NCBI RefSeq assembly: GCF_018390735.1
Contig: NZ_JAHBCL010000024.1
Location: forward strand, 17,604-81,603
Length of the DNA: 64,000 bases
Direction: 5' to 3'
Origin: Fusibacter paucivorans
GTDB lineage: Bacteria > Bacillota > Clostridia > Peptostreptococcales > Acidaminobacteraceae
Below the pieces are notes generated by a model. It saw only the letters and a list, made by a program, of their open reading frames with translations, did no database searches and was not told where the DNA came from. Position numbers and translations under genes: made by a program. Each line of letters starts with the position of its first letter. Positions within the stretch are counted from its first letter, which is position 1. Below, one piece after another: positions 55,322 to 64,000 of this stretch.

Positions 55322-56728
55322 ATGAAGATTGATGCATTGGTTGCTGAAATAGGCAGTACGACAACTGTAGTCAGTGCCTTTAATGATTTGAATACGGTTA
55401 GACCAAAGCTGCTGGGGCAAGGGATGTGGCGCACAACAGTGCAGGAAGGTGATGTCTATCTCGGACTTAGCGGCGCAGTCGATGTTTTAAAGGCGATCCT
55501 TAAAACGGATGATTTGAGTTATGATCACTTTTTTGCTTGCAGCAGCGCTGCCGGAGGCCTTAAGATAACTGTGCACGGGCTCGTTTACGATATGACGGTA
55601 AAAGCAGCGAAAGAGGCGGCCCTTGGTGCCGGAGGCAATATTCAGCACATTACGGCGGGCAAGCTGATGATTTCGGATTTAAAGCGTATTGCCGAACAAA
55701 AGCCAAATCTCATATTGATCGCTGGTGGTGTGGACTACGGTGAACGCGAGACTGCAATGGCAAATACAGCAGCGCTTTTGCCAGTTCTTGGTGAAACACC
55801 GGTGATCTATGCAGGCAATTGTGAAAATGTGCAGGCGATACGCGACATGTTTGATGCCGTGGGAAAAGGAGAACAGCTCTATGCGACGGAGAATGTCTAT
55901 CCCAAGATTGACACATTGAATGTTATGCCAACACGGCGAATCATTCAGTCTGTCTTTGAGACGCATATCGTAAAAGCTGAAGGTATGGCGCGCATAAGAG
56001 AAATGGTGGATGATCGCATTTTACCAACGCCGGGAGCAGTGATGCAGTCGGCGCAGATACTTTCGGAAATAATGCCGGACCTTATGGTCGTCGACCTCGG
56101 CGGCGCGACGACGGATGTGCATTCTGTGACGAGTGGTAATCCTGAAATTTTAAAAATGCTGCTATCGCCGGAGCCAGTGGCCAAACGTACCGTTGAAGGA
56201 GATCTCGGCGTCTATGTCAATGCAGCGAAACTCATTGCCATGATTGGTGAAAACAAGTTAATGCAATTGCTTTCGATGGATTCGCAGGCCTTGTCAGCTT
56301 TGATTGAAACCCATGTTCTCATTCCAAAAAATGAACAGGAGACCGCCTATATTCACGCGCTGGCTCAAGCAGCTGTACAAGCAGCTGTTCAGCGTCATGT
56401 GGGCAGATATACTATGCGGTTTACAGGTGGCGGACAGGGCTATGCCGAAGGCAAGGACCTGACGTATATTAAGCGCGTTATTGGCACAGGTGGTGTTTTA
56501 ACACGCTTACCTAAAGCTGAAACGCTGATTTTGAACAGCTTTCACAATCCAAAGGGTGACTTGCTTTTGCCAAAACAGGCGCCGGATATTTTGATAGACA
56601 ACCAGTATATTATGGCAGCCGCAGGCGTTTTGTCGACGCATTACCCAGAAGCAGCTAAGAAACTGCTTTTAGAGAGCTTGGGCATAGGGGAGGTGTATGA
56701 TGAGTCTATTTCCAAGACTGGTCTTTGA
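55322..56728 (+). CDS. GlmL/MutL-like ASKHA-fold mutase accessory protein
   Basis: The 468-residue protein has the nucleotide-binding start ALVAEIGSTTTVVSAF and a second phosphate motif VVDLGGATTDVHSV, the mark of GlmL-type proteins in the ASKHA ATPase superfamily. It should protect or reactivate the cobalamin-dependent aminomutase encoded just before, a role inferred from position and family. It is not the DNA-repair MutL despite the name used in some annotations. Confidence 0.9.
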   Translation: MKIDALVAEIGSTTTVVSAFNDLNTVRPKLLGQGMWRTTVQEGDVYLGLSGAVDVLKAILKTDDLSYDHFFACSSAAGGLKITVHGLVYDMTVKAAKEAALGAGGNIQHITAGKLMISDLKRIAEQKPNLILIAGGVDYGERETAMANTAALLPVLGETPVIYAGNCENVQAIRDMFDAVGKGEQLYATENVYPKIDTLNVMPTRRIIQSVFETHIVKAEGMARIREMVDDRILPTPGAVMQSAQILSEIMPDLMVVDLGGATTDVHSVTSGNPEILKMLLSPEPVAKRTVEGDLGVYVNAAKLIAMIGENKLMQLLSMDSQALSALIETHVLIPKNEQETAYIHALAQAAVQAAVQRHVGRYTMRFTGGGQGYAEGKDLTYIKRVIGTGGVLTRLPKAETLILNSFHNPKGDLLLPKQAPDILIDNQYIMAAAGVLSTHYPEAAKKLLLESLGIGEVYDESISKTGL

Positions 56729-57782
56729 CTGCGTGCAATACCGGAACAATGTTAAAAAGGTAGCAGCGTACTGTGCCCATGTTGAGATTGGTATATTTGT
56801 GGTCACCAAAGTCTTCCGCGCCTTTCGGCCGCTTGTCGAGGCCATTCAGGATCTCGATATTGAAGGGATTGCCGATTCGCGGCTGGAAAATCTCGAGCAT
56901 GTCAGCGATATACCGATACAAAAGCTTTTGCTGAGATTGCCAATGCCGTCAGAAGCAGAGCGCGTTGTCGCCATTGCTGACATCAGTCTTAACTCGGAGT
57001 GGGAGACACTTGTAAAACTCAATGAAGCTGCAGAACGGCTTTCAAAACGGCATGCAGTAATCTTAATGATGGAAATGGGAGATTTGCGCGAAGGGATGGA
57101 CAATGCACAATTTGAATGGATCCTCAATCGGTTGTATCTTTTGAAAAATATTGATTTTATAGGTATTGGTGCTAATTTTTCGTGTTATGGCGGCATTATG
57201 GCAACCCCCGAAAAGCTCAAGTCGCTTGCTGCGTATAAAGCGCGTTTTAAACAAGCTGCCGGCGTTGAGAACCCAATTATTTCAGGCGGTAATTCCAGTA
57301 GTTTATACCTTGTTGAAAAGGAAGACATGCCTGCGGAGATTAATAATTTAAGACTTGGCGAAGCATTGATTTTGGGGCGAGAAACCGCTTTTGGCAATCA
57401 TATATTCGATCTTAGTGATTCGCTCGTCTCATTGGATGTGGAACTTATTGAAATAAAGGTTAAACCATCGTATCCCATTGGCATCATGACTTATGACGCC
57501 TTTGGCGAGAAGCCCCAAATAGAAGATCGCGGCATGATAACACGCGGAATATTGGCAATTGGTCAGCAGGATGTCGATCTAAAAGGGTTGATTCCATATG
57601 ATGAAAATATAGAAATCCTTGGTGGATCCAGCGATCATCTCATTGTTGAAATCAAGGCAGGCGACTACAAGGTCGGAGATATCGTTCGTTTTCGCGTCAA
57701 TTACAGTGCGCTGCTTCGACTTTCGACGTCACCTTATGTGCAGAAGCGTTTCGAGCATCTTGTTACAAGCGTTTCAATTTAA
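56700..57782 (+). CDS. orr: Ornithine racemase (alanine-racemase N-fold)
   Basis: The 360-residue protein is read from the ATG at 56700, since AGGGGAGG is six bases ahead; the ATG at 56697 is also possible. It begins LFPRLVFDCVQYRNNV and has the PLP-binding Lys37 in GIFVVTKVFRA, then ISGGNSSSLYLV. Orr converts L-ornithine to D-ornithine, the substrate of OraSE. It overlaps the previous gene by about 29 bases and closes the operon. Confidence 0.93.
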   Translation: MSLFPRLVFDCVQYRNNVKKVAAYCAHVEIGIFVVTKVFRAFRPLVEAIQDLDIEGIADSRLENLEHVSDIPIQKLLLRLPMPSEAERVVAIADISLNSEWETLVKLNEAAERLSKRHAVILMMEMGDLREGMDNAQFEWILNRLYLLKNIDFIGIGANFSCYGGIMATPEKLKSLAAYKARFKQAAGVENPIISGGNSSSLYLVEKEDMPAEINNLRLGEALILGRETAFGNHIFDLSDSLVSLDVELIEIKVKPSYPIGIMTYDAFGEKPQIEDRGMITRGILAIGQQDVDLKGLIPYDENIEILGGSSDHLIVEIKAGDYKVGDIVRFRVNYSALLRLSTSPYVQKRFEHLVTSVSI

Positions 57783-57854
57783 TAACTGAGAGCAGATAAA
57801 AAAGTAATGAAAGGTAAGAAAAAAGCGAATACCGGTGTTGCATAAGAAGAAGCG

Positions 57855-57905
57855 CGGAGGCGATATGACACATGATTGTAATTCAGGTGTCATACCGCCT
57901 TTCTA
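57855..57905 (+). terminator. Terminator of the ornithine operon
   Basis: GGCGATATGACAC (57859-57871) pairs with GTGTCATACCGCC (57887-57899) with one mismatch. The tail, TTTCTATTT, is weak. Confidence 0.65.
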
Positions 57906-58060
57906 TTTAAATAAACATTGAAATCCAGCATAGAATATCCCAATTTCTTTTAATCGAGGGAAGCGTCGTGCCCCATTAGCTTAGCGGTGTTCGCCAATAC
58001 ATGATTGACTTGACGCACTGCGGGTATTTACATAAAAAGTCGATTTAATTGGAGGAGATT

Positions 58061-59395
58061 ATGGCTTCGGATTGGATTAAATACTTTGAGGCGAAAGATG
58101 CCCCGATTCCGTATTTGAAAATGCTAATAGAAGGGATAACATCAAATATTGATGAACAGATTTTTGTACTCTCAGCAAAAGGTGAAGTGCTTTTTCAAAA
58201 TGATAGACATGTCTTAAATTTTGGTGAAGAACTGATTATAAAAATGCAGAAGGAAATCGTACTCATGCAGATGCTGCATCAAACATATCGTAAAAGCTAT
58301 CTTGGGATATGCCAAAATAAATCTCAGGAGGAAGGAGGCTGTCAAAAACGTATGCTTGACAGTCGATTTGAATTTTTTTATCGCGCTTTATCATGTGAAG
58401 CGGGAACTTGTTTCTTTGTTACAATAAAAGATACAACGGCACTATTGCAAAACGAGCAAGTGATTTTAGATCTCAATTATCAATTGAATGATAAGATTCA
58501 TAAAATTAATGAAGCAGAATTGAAATTGATGGATCAGGACCGTCTTGTGGCGATTGGTCATTTAGCTTCTGGTATTGCACATGAGATTAACAATCCACTC
58601 GGTTATGTGAAGAGTGATGTGAAGACGATGCACGATTACTTAGAACAGCTTATTGCACTTTACAAAACGGCCGCTGCGGTCTCAGAAGGTCTCGATCAAT
58701 GGCAGCGTCAGCATCCGTCAAATGAATTGTTGAGACTCTCGCGAATGCTTGAAGCGGAAGTGAACAATGACGATATCCATTATATTGTCAACGATTACGC
58801 CGCATTGATGAAAGAAATGACCATCGGCATTCATCGCGTTGAAAACATTATCAGCAACTTAAAGCAATTTTCCAAACTGGATCAGACGGGATCCGTTACA
58901 CCTTATGATTTAAATGCGGGGCTTCATCAAATACTGGCAAGCCTACATCACAAATCAAAGAAAGCGGTCCATATTGAAACCGTATTTGGTGAAGTGCCAA
59001 TGACGCTGGCACATGGCAATGATGTCAACCAGGCTCTGCAAAATATTTTGCTGAATGCACTGGATGCATTTGATATGACTAAACAAGAAAGTGATCATTA
59101 TATCAAAGTGACCACTTATAGCGATAAAGCGTTTTTATGTTGTGATATTCTAGACAATGGCAGTGGCATTATGCCAAAAGATGCGATTAAAGTTTTCGAG
59201 CCTTTTTTTACAACGAAAGCGATTGGCAAAGGCTGTGGCCTTGGCTTGAGTATTGCCTATGATATTGTTGTGAACCGTCACTGCGGGACATTGCAGTTTG
59301 AAACAGCGCCAAAAGAAGGCAGTCTCTTCAAAATAAGATTGCCAATCCGATCAATTGATCACAGTATGCTCGACGAATTTACGAATCATCTATAA
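58061..59395 (+). CDS. Soluble sensor histidine kinase with cysteine-rich sensor
   Basis: The 444-residue protein starts at the ATG after GGAGGAG. An N-terminal PAS-like part (about 1-145) contains cysteines in GICQNKSQEEGGCQKRM and CEAGTCFFV. The H box is GIAHEINNPLGYV with His174. ATP-binding boxes are ILLNALDAF, LDNGSGIMP and GKGCGLGLSIA. There are no membrane helices, so it senses something inside the cell, possibly redox or metal through the cysteines. Two receiver-domain genes follow and are its likely targets. Confidence 0.9.
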   Translation: MASDWIKYFEAKDAPIPYLKMLIEGITSNIDEQIFVLSAKGEVLFQNDRHVLNFGEELIIKMQKEIVLMQMLHQTYRKSYLGICQNKSQEEGGCQKRMLDSRFEFFYRALSCEAGTCFFVTIKDTTALLQNEQVILDLNYQLNDKIHKINEAELKLMDQDRLVAIGHLASGIAHEINNPLGYVKSDVKTMHDYLEQLIALYKTAAAVSEGLDQWQRQHPSNELLRLSRMLEAEVNNDDIHYIVNDYAALMKEMTIGIHRVENIISNLKQFSKLDQTGSVTPYDLNAGLHQILASLHHKSKKAVHIETVFGEVPMTLAHGNDVNQALQNILLNALDAFDMTKQESDHYIKVTTYSDKAFLCCDILDNGSGIMPKDAIKVFEPFFTTKAIGKGCGLGLSIAYDIVVNRHCGTLQFETAPKEGSLFKIRLPIRSIDHSMLDEFTNHL

Positions 59396-59441
59396 GAAGT
59401 GATGATGTTATGATAAAATAACAGGAGAAAGTGAGGCGGCT

Positions 59442-60623
59442 ATGAGAACTATTTTATTTGTAGACGATGAAGTGAATATTTTAAGGGCCATCCGCCGAAT
59501 GTTTCGAAATGCCGGTTATGAGTGCTATTACGCTTCCAATATTGAAGAGGCTGTTCAAGTGCTGATTGGGGCAGAAAATCTTGATATGCTCGTAACAGAT
59601 ATTAAGATGCCGAATTTTGACGGCATCAGACTTTTGAAACTCTTTAAAGAGGCAACGCCGACAACGATTAGAGTTGCGCTCAGCGGTTACGCTTCAACGG
59701 CGAGTATTACAGAAGCCATTAGTAAAAATCTTGCAAAGCAATACTTTTTTAAACCTTGGGACAACAACGATTTCTTAGAAAACATACAGAAGGTCTTTGC
59801 GCTGGAAGATAAATTTGTTCAAATGGGACTTTTCCAAGCTATTCAGGATTTTGAACGGATCAAGACTTTTCCAAAACTCTTTGATCGCGTTAATCAGCTG
59901 GTTCAAAAGGATGCCGGTATTGAAGACATTTGTCATGTAATTGAAGAGGACATGGCGATGACATCAAATATTTTGAGAATTGCCAATTCAGCTTTTTATG
60001 CTGCAAAAACTGGTGATCTTCAACAAGCCATTATGTATATTGGCCTCAATAATTTAAAGCAGCTGATATTGTCTTATGAAATAGCAACGATGAATGACCG
60101 TAAATACGTCAAAGCCAATGCACTATGGCATCACGCCGTCACGTCGAATCTCATTTTTCACGATCTCTATGAACGCTTTTATAAACGAAAGGTACCGCCA
60201 ATTATTGGATCTGCCGGGTTGCTTCACGATCTGGGCGCCATTATTATGTTGCAGATTTATGGCACGGACTATTACCGCAAGCTCATCCAGCCCAAACTTT
60301 CAGAAGAGGATTTAGTTCGAGAGGAAGAAAATTATTTTAAAATGAATCACGCTGTTGTCGGTGGTTATTTCTTAAACTGGTGGGCGTTTCCGATGGATTT
60401 GGTGGAAATGGCACTTTATCATCACGATCCTCGAGAAGAGGGCATCATTCATCGTGAAGAGGTTGCACTTATGTGTATTGCTTCTCACATGGCAAAAGAT
60501 GAGATCCGTTTTATGCGGCCCAGCGTTTTTGATGCACTCGATATTCTTCATATCAAAGAAGATTTTTTGAAACCGACATATGAAAAATTCCAAGATGAAA
60601 TTATGGGGTGGCACGATGAGTGA
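59442..60623 (+). CDS. Response regulator with HDOD output domain
   Basis: The 393-residue protein has a receiver domain with Asp53 in LVTDIKMPNFDG, then an HDOD domain (about 145-385). The latter shows the usual MTSNILRIANSAFYA and LLHDLGAIIM segments. The HDOD fold is an HD-superfamily relative without a clear enzyme role, often found in signalling proteins. It has no DNA-binding domain. It overlaps the next gene by eight bases. Confidence 0.92.
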   Translation: MRTILFVDDEVNILRAIRRMFRNAGYECYYASNIEEAVQVLIGAENLDMLVTDIKMPNFDGIRLLKLFKEATPTTIRVALSGYASTASITEAISKNLAKQYFFKPWDNNDFLENIQKVFALEDKFVQMGLFQAIQDFERIKTFPKLFDRVNQLVQKDAGIEDICHVIEEDMAMTSNILRIANSAFYAAKTGDLQQAIMYIGLNNLKQLILSYEIATMNDRKYVKANALWHHAVTSNLIFHDLYERFYKRKVPPIIGSAGLLHDLGAIIMLQIYGTDYYRKLIQPKLSEEDLVREEENYFKMNHAVVGGYFLNWWAFPMDLVEMALYHHDPREEGIIHREEVALMCIASHMAKDEIRFMRPSVFDALDILHIKEDFLKPTYEKFQDEIMGWHDE

Positions 60624-61698
60624 TCTAAAACAGCATAAAGTACTAATTGTAGATGACGAAGTAGAAATATTAAAGGCACTTAATCGTGGGCTCTATCGTG
60701 AGCCATATGAAAAAATATTTGTCGATTCAGGTGCCAAAGCGCTTGAAGTCTTTGCTTCACATGAAATCAGCGTCATCATTACGGATATGAGAATGCCGGG
60801 AATGAATGGCTTAGAACTATTGGAAATGATTGCAGATATTAGTCCTAATACTGTTAAAATCGTTCTGACCGGGTATACAAAGCTGCCGCAGATTCTAGCG
60901 ACAGTCAACAATGTCGATGTCTTCAAATTTTTAACAAAGCCATGGAATTTAGAGAGTGAAGTTAAGGTATACATAAGAGAAGCCATTGATCTATATGACA
61001 ATAATAAAGAAATTTCCGGTCTTCTCAATTCAGAAGAAAAAAAGAAAAATATTTACCAAAAACTGCTCACTGATGGTTATGAAAAAGTCGATCATTTTAT
61101 GAACTTGTATGAAAAGCTCGTAAAAGTTATTAATTATCATCATCTCATTACTGTTGAAGAGCTAAGAAGTACTAAAAAATTAATGTCTGCTGAAATGATT
61201 ATTGAAAAGCTGGATGAGAGCATTCGACATTTGAGTGTTCGTATGAATTTTATCAACCGTGTTTTCGATTTCTCAAAATATGCACTTAAAACGTTTACGC
61301 TGAGTGATATTGCGAATATTATTGAAAAGCAGATTGATTACAAAATTCACGTTGAGACGGAAACGCTCTCACCGGAGGTCGTCTATCATGATAATCTAAA
61401 GCAGCTCATGGGCATATTAGCAGAGATCTTAGATTTCCCATTGCTGAACCGACTGGCAATCGAAAAAATTTTGTTGAAGGAAGAAGCGCGAGAAGCAGAG
61501 TATATTTTATTTTTTAAAATGATTTCACAGACGGATTACCAAATGATCAAAGCACTAAAAGAGAATCATCAATTTGTCAAAATGGTTATTCAGAGTGTTG
61601 GCGGCATTGTCGATTATGAAATCGTCGATGAAAAACTCTTTATAACAGTTGCGTATCGCATGAAAATCAAAGGAAGTGCTGAAGCAGATCCATCTTAA
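60616..61698 (+). CDS. Response regulator with unknown C-terminal output domain
   Basis: The 360-residue protein has a receiver domain with Asp57 in VIITDMRMPGMNG and the FLTKPWN end common to c-di-GMP or HDOD-type regulators. The C-terminal part (about 125-360) matches no family I recognise. It is rich in helices, with ISGLLNSEEKKKN at its start. It overlaps the stop of the previous gene, so the two are translated together. Confidence 0.88.
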   Translation: MSDLKQHKVLIVDDEVEILKALNRGLYREPYEKIFVDSGAKALEVFASHEISVIITDMRMPGMNGLELLEMIADISPNTVKIVLTGYTKLPQILATVNNVDVFKFLTKPWNLESEVKVYIREAIDLYDNNKEISGLLNSEEKKKNIYQKLLTDGYEKVDHFMNLYEKLVKVINYHHLITVEELRSTKKLMSAEMIIEKLDESIRHLSVRMNFINRVFDFSKYALKTFTLSDIANIIEKQIDYKIHVETETLSPEVVYHDNLKQLMGILAEILDFPLLNRLAIEKILLKEEAREAEYILFFKMISQTDYQMIKALKENHQFVKMVIQSVGGIVDYEIVDEKLFITVAYRMKIKGSAEADPS

Positions 61699-61713
61699 GC
61701 GAGGAGAGGATAG

Positions 61714-62364
61714 ATGTATCAAAAATTGTTGCTGTCGGAGAAAATTGTTGAGAATATTACAGATCTTATTGTGAAAGGGTATTATAAACCAGGCGATAAA
61801 TTGCCGAACGAGCTTGATATGTCTTCTGAGCTCGGTATTTCCAGAGCTTCACTGCGTGAGGCATTTAAAATTCTGGAGAGTAGAAATATTATTGAAGTCA
61901 GACGCGGCATTGGGACATTTATAGCCAGTATGCCGGGACTTTCAGATGATCCGCTCGGGAGCCGTTTTATCAACGAGGAAACCAATAAGAGCGACAGTCT
62001 GAGAATTCTTACATTTATTGGCGAAATGTTGATCGAAAAATATGAATACTTAGATGTTTCAGGACGTGAAGCACTGGATGAGCAGCTCAAACAAGCTGCA
62101 CTATGGCAAGTAGTGACTGCATCAAAGCTTTACCGTCATGTACTGGCACTGTTAAGTGAGATTGCCGTCCTGACAGGTTCTGATTACTTAAGACGCTTGT
62201 GGCGGATCCATACATTGACGGCAGAAAGGTTGTTCAGAGATGACCAGAAGTCAGTTGACGATCAGTTATCAGGCTTTTATAAGCAATTTGAAATTGCTTT
62301 GCAGCATCAAGATATAACTGCGGCATGTGCAGCTTTTAAAGGTATTATCAATACGATGCGATAA
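61714..62364 (+). CDS. FadR-type GntR-family transcriptional regulator
   Basis: The 216-residue protein has an N-terminal winged helix (GYYKPGDKLPNELDMSSELGISRASLREAFKILE, then EVRRGIGTFIASM). The C-terminal helical effector domain (about 85-216) is shorter than most FCD domains. It starts 16 bases after the response-regulator gene, so it may be the last gene of that operon. The effector is unknown. Confidence 0.88.
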   Translation: MYQKLLLSEKIVENITDLIVKGYYKPGDKLPNELDMSSELGISRASLREAFKILESRNIIEVRRGIGTFIASMPGLSDDPLGSRFINEETNKSDSLRILTFIGEMLIEKYEYLDVSGREALDEQLKQAALWQVVTASKLYRHVLALLSEIAVLTGSDYLRRLWRIHTLTAERLFRDDQKSVDDQLSGFYKQFEIALQHQDITAACAAFKGIINTMR

Positions 62365-62472
62365 TAAACGACCTTTTTCAGTAGACGGCAAATTATAATT
62401 AAGGCGTCAATCGTGAATTGTATAGACTGAAACAGCAACATTCATGACGCATGAAGGATACAAGGAGAAAAC

Positions 62473-63810
62473 ATGGATTTATTTGACCTCATGGCGAAGG
62501 ACAATATCAAAAAGATGGCGCCATTAGCTGAACGTATGAAACCAAAGACGCTGGATGACTTTTTCGGTCAGGAAAATATTGTTGGCGACCAAAAACTTTT
62601 GACGAAGCTTATTAAGAGCGATCGGCTGTCATCCATTATTTTATATGGACCGCCTGGATGCGGCAAAACTTCACTTGCGCGTGTGATTGCAGAAACGACG
62701 AAGGCGAACTTCGTCGTTTTAAATGCCGTATCTTCTGGTGTTAAAGAAATACGAGAGACAGTGCAGGCAGCCAAAGACACTGCGGCAATGTACAATCGAA
62801 GAACGATTTTGTTTATCGATGAAATTCACCGATTTAATAAATCACAACAGGATGCCCTTCTGCCTTTTGTAGAAGACGGGACGGTTATCCTCATAGGTGC
62901 AACGACTGAAAATCCTTATTTTGAAGTGAATAGTGCACTGATATCAAGGTCGACGGTTTTTAGACTTGAATCGTTAAAGATGGAGAATATCATCGGCATT
63001 CTAAAGCGAGCGATTACAGATACTGCTGACGGACTAGGCGATTATCGGTTGGAAATGGAAGAAGCGGTTCTCGCCTACATTGCCGATATGAGTAATGGCG
63101 ATGCCAGAAGAGCGCTGAATGTGCTGGAAATGGCTGTGCTTGCAAAGGATGATCTTGCTGATCGCTTGACGATTACACGTGAAGACGTTACAGAAGCGAT
63201 GCAGATGAAGGGTATGCTCTATGATAAAAGCGGCGACAATCATTATGATATTGTTTCGGCTTTTATCAAAAGTATGAGAGGATCGGACCCAGATGCAGCG
63301 CTTTACTATTTGGGTAAAATGATCTACGCAGGTGAAGATCCACGGTTTATCGCAAGGCGAATCGTGATTTGCGCGTCGGAAGATGTCGGCAACGCGGATC
63401 CGATGGCACTTGTCGTTGCCAATAATGCCGCACAGGCCGTTGATTTTATTGGTATGCCGGAAGGGCGGATTATTTTAGCACAAGCCGTCACATATATTGC
63501 ATCAGCGCCAAAGTCAAATGCTGCTTACCTTGGCATCAATGAAGCGATTAGCGATATTGAGCAAATGCCAATTGGTCCGTTGCCGTTCTATCTGAAGGAC
63601 GGTACGGCATTGCGGCTTGATCGAAAATATGGAACTTCAGAGGGAGAAAAGCGCTATGAGTATCCACATAGTCATCCCGGGCATTATGTTCAACAGCAGT
63701 ATTTGCCGGATGACATTAAGGATAAGCGCTATTATCGACCGACGGCGTTGGGGTATGAAAAACAGATTACAGAATATCTCAAGCGTACGAAATACCGCGA
63801 TGAAGAGTAG
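62473..63810 (+). CDS. rarA: Replication-associated AAA+ protein RarA (MgsA)
   Basis: The 445-residue protein has MAPLAERMKPKTLDDFFGQENI, Walker A YGPPGCGKTSLA, Walker [23 protein letters not shown] and sensor 1 GATTENPYF. The C-terminal oligomerisation part is of the RarA type (GSDPDAALYYLGKMIYAGEDP). It acts at stalled replication forks. A TATAAT at 62394-62399 may be its promoter. Confidence 0.97.
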   Translation: MDLFDLMAKDNIKKMAPLAERMKPKTLDDFFGQENIVGDQKLLTKLIKSDRLSSIILYGPPGCGKTSLARVIAETTKANFVVLNAVSSGVKEIRETVQAAKDTAAMYNRRTILFIDEIHRFNKSQQDALLPFVEDGTVILIGATTENPYFEVNSALISRSTVFRLESLKMENIIGILKRAITDTADGLGDYRLEMEEAVLAYIADMSNGDARRALNVLEMAVLAKDDLADRLTITREDVTEAMQMKGMLYDKSGDNHYDIVSAFIKSMRGSDPDAALYYLGKMIYAGEDPRFIARRIVICASEDVGNADPMALVVANNAAQAVDFIGMPEGRIILAQAVTYIASAPKSNAAYLGINEAISDIEQMPIGPLPFYLKDGTALRLDRKYGTSEGEKRYEYPHSHPGHYVQQQYLPDDIKDKRYYRPTALGYEKQITEYLKRTKYRDEE

Positions 63811-63843
63811 CGAGTGGAACAGTAAACAATTGTTAAATAAGCA

Positions 63844-63885
63844 TAGACCGGGAGACATCATTGGATGTAAACCGGTCTATTTTTG
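63844..63885 (+). terminator. Terminator after rarA, next to the intron boundary
   Basis: ATAGACCGG pairs with CCGGTCTAT and is followed by TTTTG, after which the group II intron begins. Confidence 0.85.
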
Positions 63886-64000
63886 GTGTGCCCGGTATGG
63901 GCGTAATCTAACGGGTGAGAGTCCCTAACACACCCTGGTAGTGGGAAGTGTATAGCTTAAGGCAAGGGTGTCCTTGGCGACGAGGAATCTGAAGAAAGCC
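63886..64000 (+). mobile_element. Group II intron, 5' end (cut by the window edge)
   Basis: The sequence starting GTGTGCCCGGTATGGGCG and going on with TAATCTAACGGGTGAGAG, then GCAAGGGTGTCCTTGGCG and GAATCTGAAGAAAGCC matches the conserved 5' end (domain I) of bacterial group II introns. The GTGTG boundary lies directly after the rarA terminator. Domains IV (reverse transcriptase/maturase), V and VI lie beyond the window. Insertion just past a terminator hairpin is typical of class IIC introns, but the subclass cannot be fixed from this part. Confidence 0.88.

Noticed and set aside
55322..56728. DNA mismatch-repair MutL
   Set aside because: The fold motifs are those of ASKHA ATPases, not GHKL, and the gene sits in a B12-mutase operon; it is the GlmL-type protein sometimes named mutL.

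Overview
The window looks like part of the chromosome of an anaerobic, amino-acid-fermenting, motile Clostridia-type Firmicute. The evidence is the strong AGGAGG-type ribosome binding sites, SAM-I riboswitches and a T-box, the SCIFF peptide with its maturase, HemZ, an RseC-like protein, a YjjI-type glycyl radical enzyme and a complete oxidative ornithine-degradation operon. Fusibacter or Acidaminobacter-like bacteria come to mind, but the sequence alone does not fix the genus. Almost everything is on the + strand; only a second chemoreceptor (10.3-12.0 kb) and a YibE/F membrane protein (20.3-21.5 kb) are on the - strand. No rRNA, tRNA, CRISPR array or complete insertion sequence was seen.

Layout. 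0-4.8 kb: chemotaxis genes (cheW end, a multi-HAMP receptor, cheR, cheB). 4.9-5.5 kb: a class II aldolase. 5.6-10.2 kb: a small leader ORF with overlapping alternative hairpins, a decayed gene, two half-transporter genes forming a heterodimeric ABC exporter, and a 49-aa ORF. 12.1-18.0 kb: aspartokinase, metF, a separate methionine synthase reactivation protein and metH, with a SAM-I riboswitch before lysC and another before metF. 18.2-22.4 kb: PspC, YjjI, YibE/F and the YjjW-type activase. 22.5-33.1 kb: ruvAB, a SpoIID-like protein, queA, tgt, yajC, SCIFF and its maturase, a gamma carbonic anhydrase-like protein, secD and secF. 33.3-45.0 kb: lapA-like, recJ, apt, rsh, dtd, an MBL hydrolase, hemZ, then T-box-hisS-aspS. 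45.3 kb: RseC-like.

45.9-57.8 kb is the most coherent accessory block. A PAS-AAA-Fis sigma-54 activator is followed by an EAL-CBS-GGDEF protein and then ord-ortA-ortB-oraS-oraE-glmL-like-orr. The last set converts L-ornithine through D-ornithine, 2,4-diaminopentanoate and 2-amino-4-oxopentanoate to acetyl-CoA plus alanine. Upstream of ord lie a -24/-12 promoter and two identical 14-bp palindromes 51 bp apart. I read these as enhancer sites, probably for the neighbouring activator.

58.0-64.0 kb: a histidine kinase, a receiver-HDOD protein, a second receiver protein, a FadR-type regulator and rarA. The window ends inside the 5' end of a group II intron placed directly after the rarA terminator.

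The least-described element I see is the 5.6-5.9 kb leader. Its ribosome binding site, the 3' end of its small ORF and its terminator can pair in three mutually exclusive ways upstream of a BmrCD-like exporter. This resembles the translation-dependent attenuation known for B. subtilis bmrB-bmrCD, with an added pairing that involves the ribosome binding site.
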